64,000 nt of DNA from Tricholoma matsutake (GCA_026075535.2 AP026550.1:6634001-6698000), one strand, 5' to 3'. Positions 26,148 through 38,610 are shown, counted from the stretch's first letter. Made by a program: numbers and translations. Notes: a model not told the origin generated them from the letters alone.

Positions 26148-27747
26148 TAGTGCTGTTCTGGCCCAGCTTGGCCTGAAAGCTGCAGCTTTGGCCCAGCCTG
26201 AGGCGGCTCTGGCTTTCTCAACACTCAGGCCAGGCCAAAGCCATCAACCATGGCCTGGCTTTGGCCTGGCCCGGCTTAGGCCACAGCTTTTGTATGAAAA
26301 AGCTTGAATTTTTGCCTACTTACATATGTGAAGCTTAGGGTAAAGCTGACCCCCTCACATCCACCCACAAAGGTAGTGAGTAGAAGAAAACCATAACACA
26401 CCTATTAAACTCTCGTGAAGGTGTAGTAGATACATAATTGAAGTACAAAATTCAGTCCCAATCATCGTTGTTCCCATCCCAGAGCAGGAGAGCAGTGGTG
26501 TTGGTTATAAAAGGGTGGGACTTGGAGTGGGAGGCGTGAAATTAATCTAGACAAAACAGGATGATATTTTCTGGTAACGGGGGCAGTAAAATTATGGTTG
26601 GTACAGTAGATTGGTGTGCAGCATACCTCGTTGAAAGCAGTTGTTAATGCCTCGAGCCACTGTCCTCGACAGCGTCATCTTCCCATTGCTGTTCATGGTC
26701 TTTCTTCATCTGATCACCCCCAACTTTGATCTGTTCACATATTAACATACTATTCACATTGTCTTGGCATGTTGTTTGCAAATTGTGCAGTGACATGCAA
26801 TTTGTCGTTGTCATTGATGTGCTCTCCTGGTGTCACCTGTTGCCCATTTCCTGTAGGTCATCACCGTGCCATCCAGTGAGAGTAAACACTCGCAGTGACT
26901 TAAGGGTCAGACATGGAGTAGGGCTAGGGCCGTCATCAAATGTTTAGATCATAACAATGAATGAAGACAGTTAGTTAGTTGAAAAAAATGTAGAAGAAAA
27001 CTTAACTTGGTCCCCAACCAGATGTCTGGTCTCCAGTGTTGTTCTCCCATGTGCATGGTGGTCAGGGTTTGGGTTGTGGCATTGTCAAGAGTACAGGGTC
27101 ATGTAGCTTCCTTGTTGGTCCTCGCAGCAGGGGGTGTGTTATCCTAAAAATGATTGTTACTTGCCCACCCTCCAAATGGGCTATATTCACTGCATACACT
27201 GACACTCTCAATGTGTTACCTACCAGATGATCGATCATATACTAGTCAGCCCAAAACACTACCCTTCCAATTCCCACCCCCGGCTACTAGAGACACCGAT
27301 CAAGATGAACAAAACAAGAAAAATGAATACAAAAGAATGTACCTAGGGTGCAAATAACAATAAAGAATGATGATAAAGGTTGTTTGAGCCCGCCTCGTGT
27401 GCCTTGTTGCTGTTATCGATGTTCTCCGGTGGTCATCTGAGGGTCTGGGCATAGTATGACATCAGTGTTGCATGGCACCTACTGTATAGCTGCAAATTTA
27501 AGGTTTGATGATGACATTTTCCTGCATCGATTGTGCGTTGATGTGTATAGAAATCCAATCGTACATGTAGTACTGGATACTGGAGTAAATATAACTAGTA
27601 TATAACTCACTGAAAAGCCGCAGCCTGATGGCCTGGCTTTGGCTTTTCAAACATGCAAGCCAGGCCAAAGCCACTATGAAGCTGTAATCATGACCTGGCT
27701 TGGCTTGGCCTGGCTCACAGCCTGAGGCCGGGCCAAGCACAGCACTA
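26148..27747. mobile_element. hAT-like non-autonomous element 1 (TSD GTTGCACT)
   Basis: This 1,600-bp element has imperfect inverted ends (TAGTGCTGTTCTGGCC; the other end, reversed, is TAGTGCTGTGCTTGGCC) and a perfect 8-bp duplication GTTGCACT at 26140-26147 and 27748-27755. An 8-bp duplication with TAG-type ends is the hAT pattern. Both subterminal regions (26,150-26,300 and 27,610-27,745) are packed with GGCCTGGCTTTGG and its reverse complement. The middle has no transposase-like frame. It interrupts the Plavaka gene. Confidence 0.85.
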
Positions 27748-27779
27748 GTTGCACTCACCATGCAAAATGAAGTAAGACT

Positions 27780-28985
27780 TAGTGTTCGCAGGTCCAGTCT
27801 ATAGGACCGAAAAAAAGACCAAAACTGGACTGAATTGGACTGGAAAAGACTGGACCAAAGATCTATTTATGGACCAGTCTTTTGCAGTCCAGTTGCTGGT
27901 CTTTCATTTTAAAAAATATAGTAGGACCAATGAAAAACCGGTTTTTTGTCCGAAAATGTGTTTGACCTTACTCCCACACATATTTACTTCATTTTTGGTC
28001 CCTGGATCATCAAAAATGGCTAAGAATTGGTTGAGATATGACCAAAAACATTTTTGTATGAGTATTTTGTTGTATCAGGGCATTGCTTATTACCTGAGCT
28101 ATAATTTTTTTTGTACAGCTATATGTCATCATAAATATAACAACAACACACCTAACCATCTGTACCATGTGATTTTACTGATTCAACAGCCCAAATGAGT
28201 TGTGACTACAAATTACAAATTACAAACTACAAACCACAACTTGAAAGCATGTCCTTTCAGTTTTGGCCATATCTCAGTCAAATCTTGGCAGAATTCCTTA
28301 AAAGTTGGACCAATCTACAGGGAATTACAATATCTATATGTGAATTTAATATACATAAGGTATTAATCATAATTATTGAGATAAATATGGGTTATTTCCT
28401 ATAAAAAATTTTATGACAAAAGACTGGTCCTATAAGGGCAACCTAAGCCTCTAGCAAAGGGAAATCCGAAGTTAAAATTATGCTACATAATACAGGGATT
28501 GGGGGCGCACCTAGCAAAGGGAAATCCGAAGAGAAAACTCTAAGGATCCCCTTGCTGATGCCCAGTATATGTGAAGACGACAAAAATCAAATATAACCTA
28601 AAAATAGAAAAAGGCGGAGATAGGCAGATCAAGGCCGCCGAATGACATCATACCAAGGGGTATGTGTCGGAAGGGGTACTCCGCCTCTAAATATAAAAGT
28701 GTCAACATATACAAACATGATAGCAAGGGAAAATTAGTAATAAAATCCGGAAAAATCATAGAAAATGAAGAATAGAAGGAAATGAGGTGGGGAAAAATAT
28801 GGGACGAACATAAAAAATAGGAAAGACACACAGGGCACCCCCCTAGTCCCCTTACAGGTCCGAACCAGTCTTTTTCCGGTCCGGTTGCACTCCCCCAATG
28901 TCTGGGTCAGTCCTAGACCAGTTGCAGTTGCTGGTTGCCCCATTTGGAAGTCAAAAACCAGACCAGACTGGACCTTTAAACACTA
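27780..28985. mobile_element. hAT-like non-autonomous element 2 (TSD GTAAGACT)
   Basis: The ends are TAGTGTTCGCAGGTCC and, reversed from the right, TAGTGTTTAAAGGTCC, with the perfect 8-bp duplication GTAAGACT (27772-27779, 28986-28993). Without the nested solo LTR and its extra GGTCC it is 775 bp. Both halves repeat the words GGTCC/AGTCCAG/CTGGTC on both strands. It has no coding capacity. It lies only 24 bp from element 1's right duplication, inside the same Plavaka gene. Confidence 0.87.
28431..28856 (-). repeat. Solo LTR nested in hAT-like element 2
   Basis: This 426-bp LTR is in reverse orientation (left end TATAAGGGCAACC, right end CCCCTTACA). It has a perfect 5-bp duplication GGTCC at 28426-28430 and 28857-28861. 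The host element carries many GGTCC words, so the insertion hit one of its own repeated words. Confidence 0.95.
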
Positions 28986-29321
28986 GTAAGACTTATGATG
29001 TTGGTGCAGCTTATTGCTCATTGAATTGCTATTATACTGGTTAGAGTGCCTCCATGAACAATGAAGACTTGGATCAACCACTGGCAGAGCACAGGGGTGG
29101 CCAGGAAAACTGCCGACTACCCAAGCACTACCGGGATATACTACCTGAACCTCCAGCAGCACTTCCTCCGGCTCCTCAACCAAAAGTGTCAGAATGTGTG
29201 GTGACCACATCTCCAGCTACCATACCAGCATCACCCTCATCCGAGCAACCCCCAAATGTTTATTCCCATGTCAGGAGACTGCTGAAATCCATACAGAATA
29301 AATTTGGCCTTTTCCGGCAGT

Positions 29322-29746
29322 TGTAAGGGGACTAGGGGGGTGCCCTGTGTGTTTCTCCTATTTTTTACGTTCGTTCTATATCTTTCCTCACTTCATTTCC
29401 TTCTATTCTTCATTTTCTATGATTTTTCTGGATTTTATTACTAATTTTCCCTTTCTATCATGTTTGTGCATGTTGACAGTTTTATATTTAGAGGCGGAGC
29501 ACCCTTCCGACATCTACCCCTTGGTATGATGTCATTTGGTGGCCTTGATCTGCCTATCTCCACCTTTTCTATTTTTAGGTTATTATTTGATTTTTGTTGT
29601 CTTCACATATACTGGGCATTGGCAAAGGGATCCTTAGAGTTTTCTCTTCGGATTTCCCTTTGCTAGGTGTGTCCCCAATCCCTGTACTATGTAGTATAAT
29701 TTTAACTTTGGATTTCCCTTTGCTAGAGGCTTAGGTTGCCCTTATA
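29322..29746 (+). repeat. 5' LTR, plus copy
   Basis: Begins TGTAAGGGGACTAGGG and ends GCCCTTATA. The segment at 29636-29645 (AGAGTTTTCT) is the exact complement of the site just after the LTR, so the transcript start (U3/R border) is predicted at about 29,636. That would give U3 of about 314 bp and R+U5 of about 111 bp. Confidence 0.95.
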
Positions 29747-29748
29747 GT

Positions 29749-29758
29749 AGAAAACTCT
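29749..29758 (+). promoter_or_regulatory. Putative self-priming primer binding site, plus copy
   Basis: AGAAAACTCT begins two bases after the 5' LTR and is a perfect 10-nt complement of AGAGTTTTCT inside the LTR. Nothing here looks like the complement of a tRNA 3' end (no TGG start). Tf1/sushi-type chromoviruses are known to prime reverse transcription with the folded 5' end of their own RNA, and this layout fits that. Confidence 0.75.
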
Positions 29759-29759
29759 C

Positions 29760-30960
29760 CCCTAAGGCCCGAAATCGTGAATGCACTGCCCAAGATAGGC
29801 AGGTACAGAGTGGATGACACTTCCCAAAGCTCCACAGACTCCCTACACACCGTTCCAGACAGTCCCGCCTTTACTGCGCTGCCATTTTCACCAAACGTGC
29901 CCCCTAGCGACATGGACACATCAGAGCACCTCGACGCGCTTGAAAGCGATGTTTCCAGAATATGTGCACAAATCGATTTGCTTAAATCTACGATTGAGAA
30001 CTTCATTAGGACCCTCCAGACTAACCCTATGACCAATATTCCCCCCATTGTGACTCCAAGTGCACCCAACAACAATGTACCGCCAAACGTGCCCACTAAA
30101 GAGCGCACCCAGATCAAACCGTCCCCCCCCCACTGAATTTAATGGCACACGTGCGCAGGGACGTGCATTCCTTAACTCCTGTTAGTTATACATCAGTCTC
30201 CAGTTGCATCAATTCGTCGATGAGGCTGCAAAAATTTATTGGGCCTTCACATACATGAAATCTGAATGTGCCTATCTCTATGTGGACTGTATTCTGCGTC
30301 AAACTAAAGAACTCGGTTCTCTACCTTCTCCACTTGGGGTGACTTTTGAGCTGAGTTTGTATGCCACTTTTGTCCCCTCAACAAGCACCACCGAGCAGTA
30401 ACATGATTTGAGTCATCCTCTTACCACCAGGCACATCGATCCATGGACAATTATATCGATGAGTTTAAGGATTTGGTGGACATGGCAGGATATGGGAGTG
30501 GGCTACCAGTGGTGGTGAAGTTCCGACGGGGCCTCAACCGAGAAATTCAGGACCAGATTGCACAGATGTTGGAGGGGCGCCCAGCAGACAATGATATCTA
30601 TGCTTGGTATGAAGCTGCTTCACTCTGTGACGAGAACCGACTCACAAATGCGGCGTTTAATGCTGCATTCTGTGCTCCAACTACCACTCATACACCCTAC
30701 ACCTTCAATTGAACCCTTCCCCGCCTTAACCCCATTCCTGTTTGTCAAACTCCCACACCAGCTGTCAATGTCCCAGTACCAATGGATGTTGATGCAGCCC
30801 GCAGCTGTGCACGTAGGTTGGATCTCTGCTACCATTGTGGGGAAACTGGGGACAGGGCTGGAGCGTGTCCCCATCATCAGGATATCTGCATGCTCACCCC
30901 TGAGGGGCGAGATGAACTCCTCCAAGACTTGTTGGTGCTTGTAGATGTCAGAGGAGATCA
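29760..30960 (+). pseudogene. gag, plus copy
   Basis: Gag forms the particle that packages the element RNA. Pieces seen are SEHLDALESDVSRICAQIDL, then after a frameshift at the C-run near 30,130 YIDEFKDLVDMAGYGSGLP and FRRGLNREIQDQIAQMLEG. The zinc knuckle at about 30,827-30,868 has its conserved His changed to Asp (codon 30851-30853), so C-X2-C-X4-H-X4-C is broken. A TGA after GDF (near 30,347) is shared with the minus copy. Deletions near 30,945 place the end of gag in the pol frame. Confidence 0.85.
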
Positions 30961-30962
30961 AG

Positions 30963-33900
30963 TCAGAAGTTGTAGAGGAGCAGGATTTTTCTATTTGCAG
31001 CGAGTGAATCGTACACCCTCACTGCCTGTCCATAACCACTTTGAAGTCTTGTCAGTTGAATCCCTGGAGAATGAATCCATTTCTGTGACTGTTCCCCACA
31101 ATGACCCTTCGAAGTTGGCTGAAGACGTACCTGCTCTTCCCATCTCTCCCTCTGCTCCACACCCCAAAATTAAATCATGGGAGCATAAACTACCACGCAA
31201 ATATATTGTTGCATCCACTCCCTCTACACATTCCTTGAACCTAGCAATCGAACTGCAGATGACTGACACTGGACAGATACTCGGTGTCTCTGCGCTCCTG
31301 GACTCTGGTGCGACCAGTCTCTTCATCGATGCCCATCTCGCACAACAACATCGCCTAAATACTTGCTCACTCTCGCATCCGATACCTGTGTATAATGTGG
31401 ATGGGTCCCCAAATGAAGCTGGCACTATCTGAGAGGTTGTAGACCTGGTCCTCCATTACAAAGATCATAGTGAGTATGCCCTTTTTGCTGTCACTCAACT
31501 AGGAAAGCAAAAGGTGATTTTGGGCTATCCGTGGCTTTGAGACAATAACCCAGAGGTTGACTGGCATACCGGGGAGGTTACCATGAGCCAATGTCCATCC
31601 CACTGTCATACTTGTTTCACAGAAGCCAGGCAAGAACATCGTGGACAGAAGGCAGCGATATGACATACTCGGAAGTGTCATGCTGGACCCCTACCTATAC
31701 CTGAAGTGGAGTTGGAAGGGGTTCCTGATCTGATGGTGGACTTGGATGATGATGATGAGGAGCCAGAGGAAGTGGAGGAAGGTGATCGGATCTTCTACAC
31801 TGCGATTCGTCCATCGCATGAGGTGTGTGCTACATCAAACATATCCCAACGCCTCGCTGAGGCCTTCCACAAAAACAATGCTGCTAAATCCTCTACTAAT
31901 TCCTTACTCCCTCATCTCCATGAGTTTGGAGATGTGTTCTCCAAGGAATCGTTCGACTCTCTCCCTGCATGCAAGCCATGGGATCACGTGATTGAACTCA
32001 CCCCTGGTGCAACCCCTTCATCCTGCAAGGTCTATCCTCTCTCTCCTGAAGAACAACAACAGTTTGACCAGTTCATCGATGAACACCTGGCCTCTGGACG
32101 TATTCAACCATCAAAGTCACCCATGGCCTCTCCCTTTTTCTTTGTCAAGAAGAAGGATGGCTCACTTCGACTGGTTCAAGACTACAGAAGGCTCAACAAC
32201 ATCACGGTCAAAAATCGCTACCCATTACCTCTCATCTCTGAACTCGTTAACCAGCTCCATGGAGCCCGATACTTCACCAAGCTCGACGTCTGTTGGGGGT
32301 ACAATAATGTGAGGATAAAGGAGGGAGATGAGTGGAAGGCAGCCTTTCGTACCAACCGTGGTCTTTTTGAACCGCTTGTCATGTTCTTTGGCCTTACTAA
32401 TAGCCCTGCCATCTTTCAGACCATGATGAATGACATTTTCCATGACCTCATCCTTGAAGGCATTGTCTGCATCTATCTTGACAACATCCTCATCTTCACT
32501 CACACGGTTGAAGAGCACCGTCGCATCACGTGCCTCATCCTAGAATGGCTTTGATGGTACAAACTCTACCTTTGTCAGGACAAGTGTGAGTTTGAAAAGA
32601 CCAAGATCGAGTACCTTGGCCTGATTATCTTGGAGGGTCAGATGGAGATGGATACTATCAAGGTGAACGGGGTCATGGCTTGGCCGATGCCCATGAACAA
32701 GAAAGAGGTGCAGTCTTTCCTGGGCTTCATCAATTTCTATCGGCATTTTATCAAGGATTTCTCACATCATGCACAACCACTGTTCGACTTGACAGGAAAG
32801 GAGGCATGGAGGTGGGATAATGCACAACAGGAGGCGTTTGAAAGGCTTAAAGAGATGGTCACTTCTGCTCCCATCCTTACCTTTGCTGACAATTCGTGTC
32901 CTTTTTGTGTAGAAGCCGACAGTTCTGACTTTGTGACAGGCACCGTGTTGTCTCAGCAGTCTCCAGAGGACCAGAAGTGGCATCCTGTTGCATTCTACTC
33001 CAAAAGCCTTAGTGCTGTAGAGTGAAATTACAAGATCCATGACAAGGAGATGTTGGCGATAATGCGTGCACTTGAGGAGTGGCGACACTTCCTCGAGGGT
33101 GCCCAACACAAGGTGGAAATTTGGATGGATCACAAGAATCTTGAGTACTTTATGATGGCCAAGAAATTAAACCATCGTCAAGCTCATTGGTCCCTGTATC
33201 TATCCAGATTCGACTTCTCCTTGCACCACCATCTGGGTCGCAGCATGGGGAAGACCGATGCCCTCTCCCAACATGCAGACCATGGGGATGGCAGTGATGA
33301 CAACCAAAACATTGTGTTGTTGCAGCCAGACCTGTTCACCATTCGGGCACTGGCAGGCATCGCACCCCAGGGCAAGGAGTGGGACATCCTACGTGACATT
33401 CATTGCACAAACCATAGCAGTTTACATGAGGATGTTGTTGCCTGAGCTGTTAAAGAACTGAGGAAGGGATCCACCCTTTCCTTGTGTGCGGCAGAGTGGA
33501 CTGAAAAGGAGGACTTGTTGTATTTCAGGGACTGCATCTACATTCCCAATGACCCAGACCTGTGCTAGCGCATCATATCCCAACACCATGACTCACAGAT
33601 TGCTGGTTATCCTGGATGCTGGAAGACCTTGGAGCTCACCTCATGGAATTATTGGTGGCCACAAATGTCATGGCTCATTGGTCAGTATTGTTGCACTTGT
33701 GACCTTTGCTTATGCACCAAGGTTCCTTGTTGCAAACCCATTGGCGAGCTACACCCTCTTCCTGTTCCAGAGAGTTGTTGGGATGTTGTCAGTGTCGACT
33801 TTGTGGTGGAGTTGTCAGAGTTGAATGGGTTTGATGTGGTGATGTGCACAGTTGATTCAGTGGGAAAACATGCTCACTTCATTCCCACTCACACCACTGT

Positions 33901-34891
33901 CAGTGCCCTGGGTGCTGCCTGACTCTACCTCTGCCATGTGTGGAAATTACACGGACTTCCTGGTGCTTTCCTCTCTGATCGCGGCCCTCAGTTCATGGCA
34001 GAGTTCACTTGCAAGCTGTACCGACTCCTGGGGATCAAACTCCTTGCTTTGACTGCTTATCACCCACAAACCGATGGCCAGACTGAGCGAGTCAACCAGG
34101 AACTGGAGCAGTACATCTGCATCTTTGTCAATGAATGCCAGGACAATTGGGATGATCTTCTCCCCTTGGCTGAGTTTGGATACAACAACCATGTCCATGC
34201 TTCCACTCAACAGACCCCTTTCCTCTTAGACACTGGACGGCATCCACGCATGGGATTTGAGCCTCGCCAAACTCCCTCACACATCAAGATGGTGAATGAG
34301 TTCACAGAACGCATGCGGGATAGCTTGGAGGAGGCAAAGGCGAAGGACGACATGGCACGCTTTTACAACCAACACCATTCTCCGACCCCTCAGTACAAGG
34401 TTGGTGATCGAGTTTATCTTGACTCCAGTGACATCTCCACTACACGTCCATCCAAGAAACTTGCTCATCGCTTCCTGGGACCTTTCCCCATTGTCAAGTG
34501 TGTTGGAATGCATGCCTATCATCTATGCCTCCCAGCCTCCATGTCCAGACTCCACCCAGTCTTCCATGTCATCAAACTCCTTCCAGCTCCCCCAGATCCA
34601 TTCCCAGGATGCCATTCACACCCACCACCACTGCCTACAGTGATTGAGGGAGAACCCCAATACGAAGTCGAGTCAATCTTGGACAGCTGTTTGTGTCGAG
34701 GAAAACTCCAGTATTTGGTGCATTGGAAGGGTTATGAGTATGAGGAGAACTCATGGGTCAAAGAGTCTGACATGAATGCCCCTCGGTTAGTCAAGGAATT
34801 CCACCGATGGCACACTGCTGCACCGCATCGCATTCAAGTCACGGACTTTGGTCATATGCGATTTCGAATGCATCGGGGCAATGCATCTTAG
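30963..34891 (+). pseudogene. pol (protease, RT, RNase H, integrase, chromodomain), plus copy
   Basis: The protease site LLDSGATSLFID is near 31,300. The RT has KKDGSLRLVQDYRRLN, but the catalytic YxDD is YLDN (32474-32485; Asp to Asn), so it is inactive even apart from stops. RNase H and integrase follow. The integrase core (YHPQTDGQTERVNQELEQ) and chromodomain (YLVHWKGYEYEENSW) are in an open frame from about 33,938 to 34,891. In-frame stops include TGA near 31,430, 31,538, 32,553, 33,023 and 33,443, and TAG near 33,567. Many Arg codons are changed to Cys, Trp, His or Gln when compared with the minus copy. Confidence 0.9.
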
Positions 34892-34902
34892 AGAGGCGGT
34901 GA
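34890..34902 (+). promoter_or_regulatory. Polypurine tract, plus copy
   Basis: The purine-rich AGAGAGGCGGTGA lies directly against the 3' LTR, where second-strand DNA synthesis starts in LTR retrotransposons. The minus copy has the related AGAGAGGGGGTGA in the same place. Confidence 0.7.
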
Positions 34903-35327
34903 TGTAAGGGGACTAGGTGGGTGCCCTGTGTGTTTCTCCTATTTTTTACATTTGTTCTATATTTTTCCTCACTTCATTTCCTTCTATTCTTCATTTTCTA
35001 TGATTTTTCTGGATTTTATTACTAATTTTCCCTTTCTATCATGTTTGTGCATGTTGACAGTTTTATATTTAGAGGCAGAGCACCCTTCCAACATCTACCC
35101 CTTGGTATGATGTCATTCAGCGGCCTTGATCTGCCTATCTCTGCCTTTTCTATTTTTAGGTTATTATTTGATTTTTGTCGTCTTCACATATACTGGGCAT
35201 CGGCAAAGGGATCCTTAGAGTTTTCTCTTTGGATTTCCCTTTGCTAGGTGTGTCCCCAATCCCTGTACTATGTAGTATAATTTTAACTTTGGATTTCCCT
35301 TTGCTAGAGGCTTAGGTTGCCCTTATA
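34903..35327 (+). repeat. 3' LTR, plus copy
   Basis: Same ends and length as the 5' LTR. Differences from the 5' LTR are mainly at former CpG sites (for example CGG to CAG, CCGAC to CCAAC). It ends at 35327, followed by the GCAGT duplication. Confidence 0.95.
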
Positions 35328-38173
35328 GCAGTATCATGCAACTCATTTCCCAGGCCACAATCCCAACAAGAATATAATGCATGATGACCTGATGGATACA
35401 TCCCCAGATACTTTCCCTAACTATCCAGCTGACTCTTACCACCCATATCTGAATCAGTCATCATTTCTACTAGGAGAATGGTATTGGAACAGCAGGTTAA
35501 AGAAAATGCAATCTGGCTTTCAGGATCTCATCAAGATAGTCGGGTATCCAAACTTTCAACCTGAGGATGTTTCAGGGACAAACTGGTGGCTTATTAATGT
35601 GCAGCTGAGTGGAGATCAGCCATGCAACCCCTCGAACAATGAAGGCTAGGAGGATGAAGAGGATAACAGTGGATGGGTTAAAACCCCAATCAAGATCAAG
35701 GTTCCATTCCCCAGAAGGTTGCTGCATCCAGGGCAAAAGGAGTTCGATGTGGGAACACTTCATCACTGCAAGCTGGTGTCAGTGATTAGGGAGAAAATTA
35801 TGTGTCCCTCTAACCATGCACACCTTCATTTCGAGCCGTATGAGTTATTTTGGCAACCAACTGAAGCTTCTAAACCAGTCAAAGCTCATAGAGAACTCTA
35901 CACTTCAGAGCCATTCATTGAGGCTCACCATGACCTTCAGGATCCTCCCAGAGAGCTGGGAGGTGACTTTCAGAGAGTTGTAGTGGGTCTTATGTTCACC
36001 TCAGATGGTACTCAGCTCTCAGTGTTCAGCACCACTAAACTATGGCCAATTTATCTTGTGATGGAGAATGAGTTGAAGGACAGAAGGTCAAAGCCCTCCT
36101 GTTAAGCATTTGAGTCCATCACCTACCTAGAGACGGTGAGTAGGACCTCATTAACTTTGTGCTAGTATGTGATCCTCATTCCTTTTTGAATGACAGCTCC
36201 CAGATGTATTTAAAGCCTTTGCCACAGAGCACCTGGGTGGAAAGGGCCCAAACAGAGCATTCATGGCACATTGTCATCGAGAAATCTATAACACTCAGTG
36301 GGAGATCATCCTTGATGATGAATTCCTGGAAGCTTATGAGCATGGAATTGTGATTATGTGTTGCAATGGCATTCAGCATCACTTTTACCCTTGTATATTT
36401 ACATATTCTACAAGGAGAAGTAAGCCAAGACTCTTTTGAATGCCAGTGTCTTTAACTCAAAGTTTTGAAAGAATTCTTATAGCTAGCATTCGTAATCTTG
36501 GTTGGTGTCCTGTCTCATACCATTAGATTGTGTTGCCAATATGGGGATTCATTGAGATATGACACAGCGCAGGACTCTCACCCAGATTGATGATGTGAAA
36601 TGGTGTAATTGTGTTGAGACAGCACGCAAGAAGATATATGAGCAGGGTTATGTGGTTGATAGTATGGCAGTGGAAGATCTCCTACAAGAATATTCTCTTG
36701 TTCCAACAGCAGTATGACCTTCTTACCTCTCTGATGATTGACTTTAATGCCCCTGCTTTGTCAAAATGCATTTTCAAGCAAGCTGGCACCATTTGGTTTC
36801 AACATGTTTGGCATGCTCGCTGTGGATCTCATGCATGAGGTTGAGCTCAGTGTCTGGAAGGCAGTTTTCATACATTTACTACACTGATGATACTCAACCC
36901 AGGAAAACCACCAAAACTGCTGATGATATTTACACAAGTCAGAGGAAGGATGTGAGGTGTTCCGAATGTTCATGGTCTGACCAAAGGGAAGACAACCAGT
37001 TGGTACTAGTTGTAAGGGTAGTTCTATAAGAGAGGAAGGTGTTTGGCGTGGTCCGATGGAGTATCAATACTATACAAAGGTTATAGCCAATGGCTAAGAA
37101 GTGTCAGAGTGGTTACTAATGCTAACAATAAGAGGATCAAAAGTTGATCAAGGACGACGATGGTCGCAGAGGTTTCTCATCAATCAAGAAAACTCATAAA
37201 AGTTTAGATTGTTTAGAGGATAGATCGGATTCTTATGGTGCTGTGCACTTAGTCACCCCTAATTTTGTACAACCAAAACTCAGCTTCAGAAAATAGTCTG
37301 ATTTATTATTCCTCTAGGCAAAATGCTCATTTTTATGAGAGGAACAAATCCCCAAGAGGGATTTACAAAATACTCAAAACTGACAGAGATATTATTATTA
37401 CTCCTGCCTGATTCCACCATTATTATGTAAACCTGCCTAAAAAGGTAATTTATGCATCCAAGGCTGCTGCAACGCACTCGGGAATCCTTCTGTGAGATGT
37501 GTAGCATTTGGAACTGAACTTTTTGACCTGTATTTGTGCATCTTTCACCCCCAAGCCATCCCCATAAGCCTCCATCCATTGCTTCATCCGATGCTCCCAT
37601 TTTTGAATAGTTTCAACTGAAACTGATGCAAGTGCCATCGGCATGTTCTCTTGCAAGGTCATAAAGCTGTAATCACAATTTTCATGCAGATATCTCTTCA
37701 TGGCACCCCAGAAGAACTCAATAAAGTTGAGTTCACAATGAAATTTCAGCAGAAAAATGCACAGATGCCCAGCTGCTTTGATAACCTCCTGTACAAGTGA
37801 CTTCTGTTCTTGAAAATCAGGCTGCAGGTCAAGAATACATTTTGCACAACAATTGGTGGCACCTGATCTGCATTTGACACCTGATTCTTTGTTCTTCTTG
37901 CATTGCATAACGAGGCCATTCTTCCACAGGCCCTGTTCGACAAGAACTTGACCCATTCCCTTTGGCTGCCTGGGGAACTCTGGGTGATCAGCATGAAAAG
38001 ACATTTCTTGGGTGATCCTCTCGCCATGCATGATGTACCACCCATCCCACATCTTTGCCTGTTTGCCACCTGGTCTCATGTTCATCCATGATGTCAGAAG
38101 GGCATCCACAGAATATGCAGAATGGCCTTGTGAGTTATCAACCATGATAAGTGCTTGATATAATGGTCCATGA

Positions 38174-38599
38174 TATAAGGGCAACCTAAGCCTCTAGCAA
38201 AGAGAAATCCAAAGTTAAAATTATGCTACATAATACAGGGATTGGGGGTGCACCTAGCAAAGGGAAATCCGAAGAGAAAACTCTAAGGATCCCCTTGCTG
38301 ATGCCCAGTATATGTGAAGACGACAAAAATCAAACATAACCTAAAAATAGAAAAAGGCGGAGATAGGCAGATCAAGGCCGCTGAATGACATCATACCAAG
38401 GGGTATGTGTCGGAAGGGGTACTCCGCCTCTAAATATAAAAGTGTCAACATATACAAACATGATAGCAAGGGAAAATTAGTAATAAAATCCGGAAAAATC
38501 ATAGAAAATGAAGAATAGAAGGAAATGAGGTGGGGAAAAATATGGGATGAACATAAAAAATAGGAAAAACACACAGGGCACCCCCCTAGTCCCCTTACA
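38174..38599 (-). repeat. 3' LTR, minus copy
   Basis: On the plus strand it reads TATAAGGGCAACC to CCCCTTACA. It adjoins the polypurine tract AGAGAGGGGGTGA (minus strand, about 38,600-38,612). Confidence 0.95.
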
Positions 38600-38610
38600 T
38601 CACCCCCTCT

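Larger units (their letters stand above)
29322..35327 (+). mobile_element. Full-length chromodomain Gypsy retrotransposon, plus copy
   Basis: The element is 6,006 bp with the 5-bp duplication GCAGT (29317-29321, 35328-35332). The LTRs at 29322-29746 and 34903-35327 are both 425 bp and differ at about 14 sites, most of them CpG to TpG/CpA. The interior encodes gag, protease, reverse transcriptase, RNase H, integrase and a chromodomain, in Gypsy order. Many stops and at least two frameshifts show that it is dead. It sits in the Plavaka gene between an exon's FGLFRQ and YHATHF. It is the older of the two full copies. Confidence 0.95.
25816..37020 (+). pseudogene. Plavaka-family transposase gene, broken by nested insertions
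   Basis: Plavaka is a basidiomycete cut-and-paste transposase family. Visible pieces are 25940-26147 (MKKWLSSALEKAKEVWQ), 27756-27779, 28994-29321 (NCRLPKHYRDILPEPPAALP), and 35333-37010. The last contains SFLLGEWYWNSRLKK, FQPEDVSGTNWWLINVQL, PYELFWQPTEASKP, GGDFQRVVVGLMFTSD, WEIILDDEFLEAYEHG, ILIASIRNLGWCP and DLMHEVELSVWKAVF, all in family order. The frame runs across each insertion when one copy of the target duplication is removed. There are also in-frame stops (TAG at 35647, TAA at 36103) and introns such as the one starting GTGAGT after 36,135. The 3' part after about 37,010 is missing or unrecognisable. The gene is dead. Confidence 0.85.

Noticed and set aside
25147..35110. The same 60-80 residue open frame (SYFLCSFYIFPHFISFYSSF type) appearing in each LTR copy
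   Set aside because: It lies within the LTR, has no start context or homologue, and is repeated only because the LTR is repeated.
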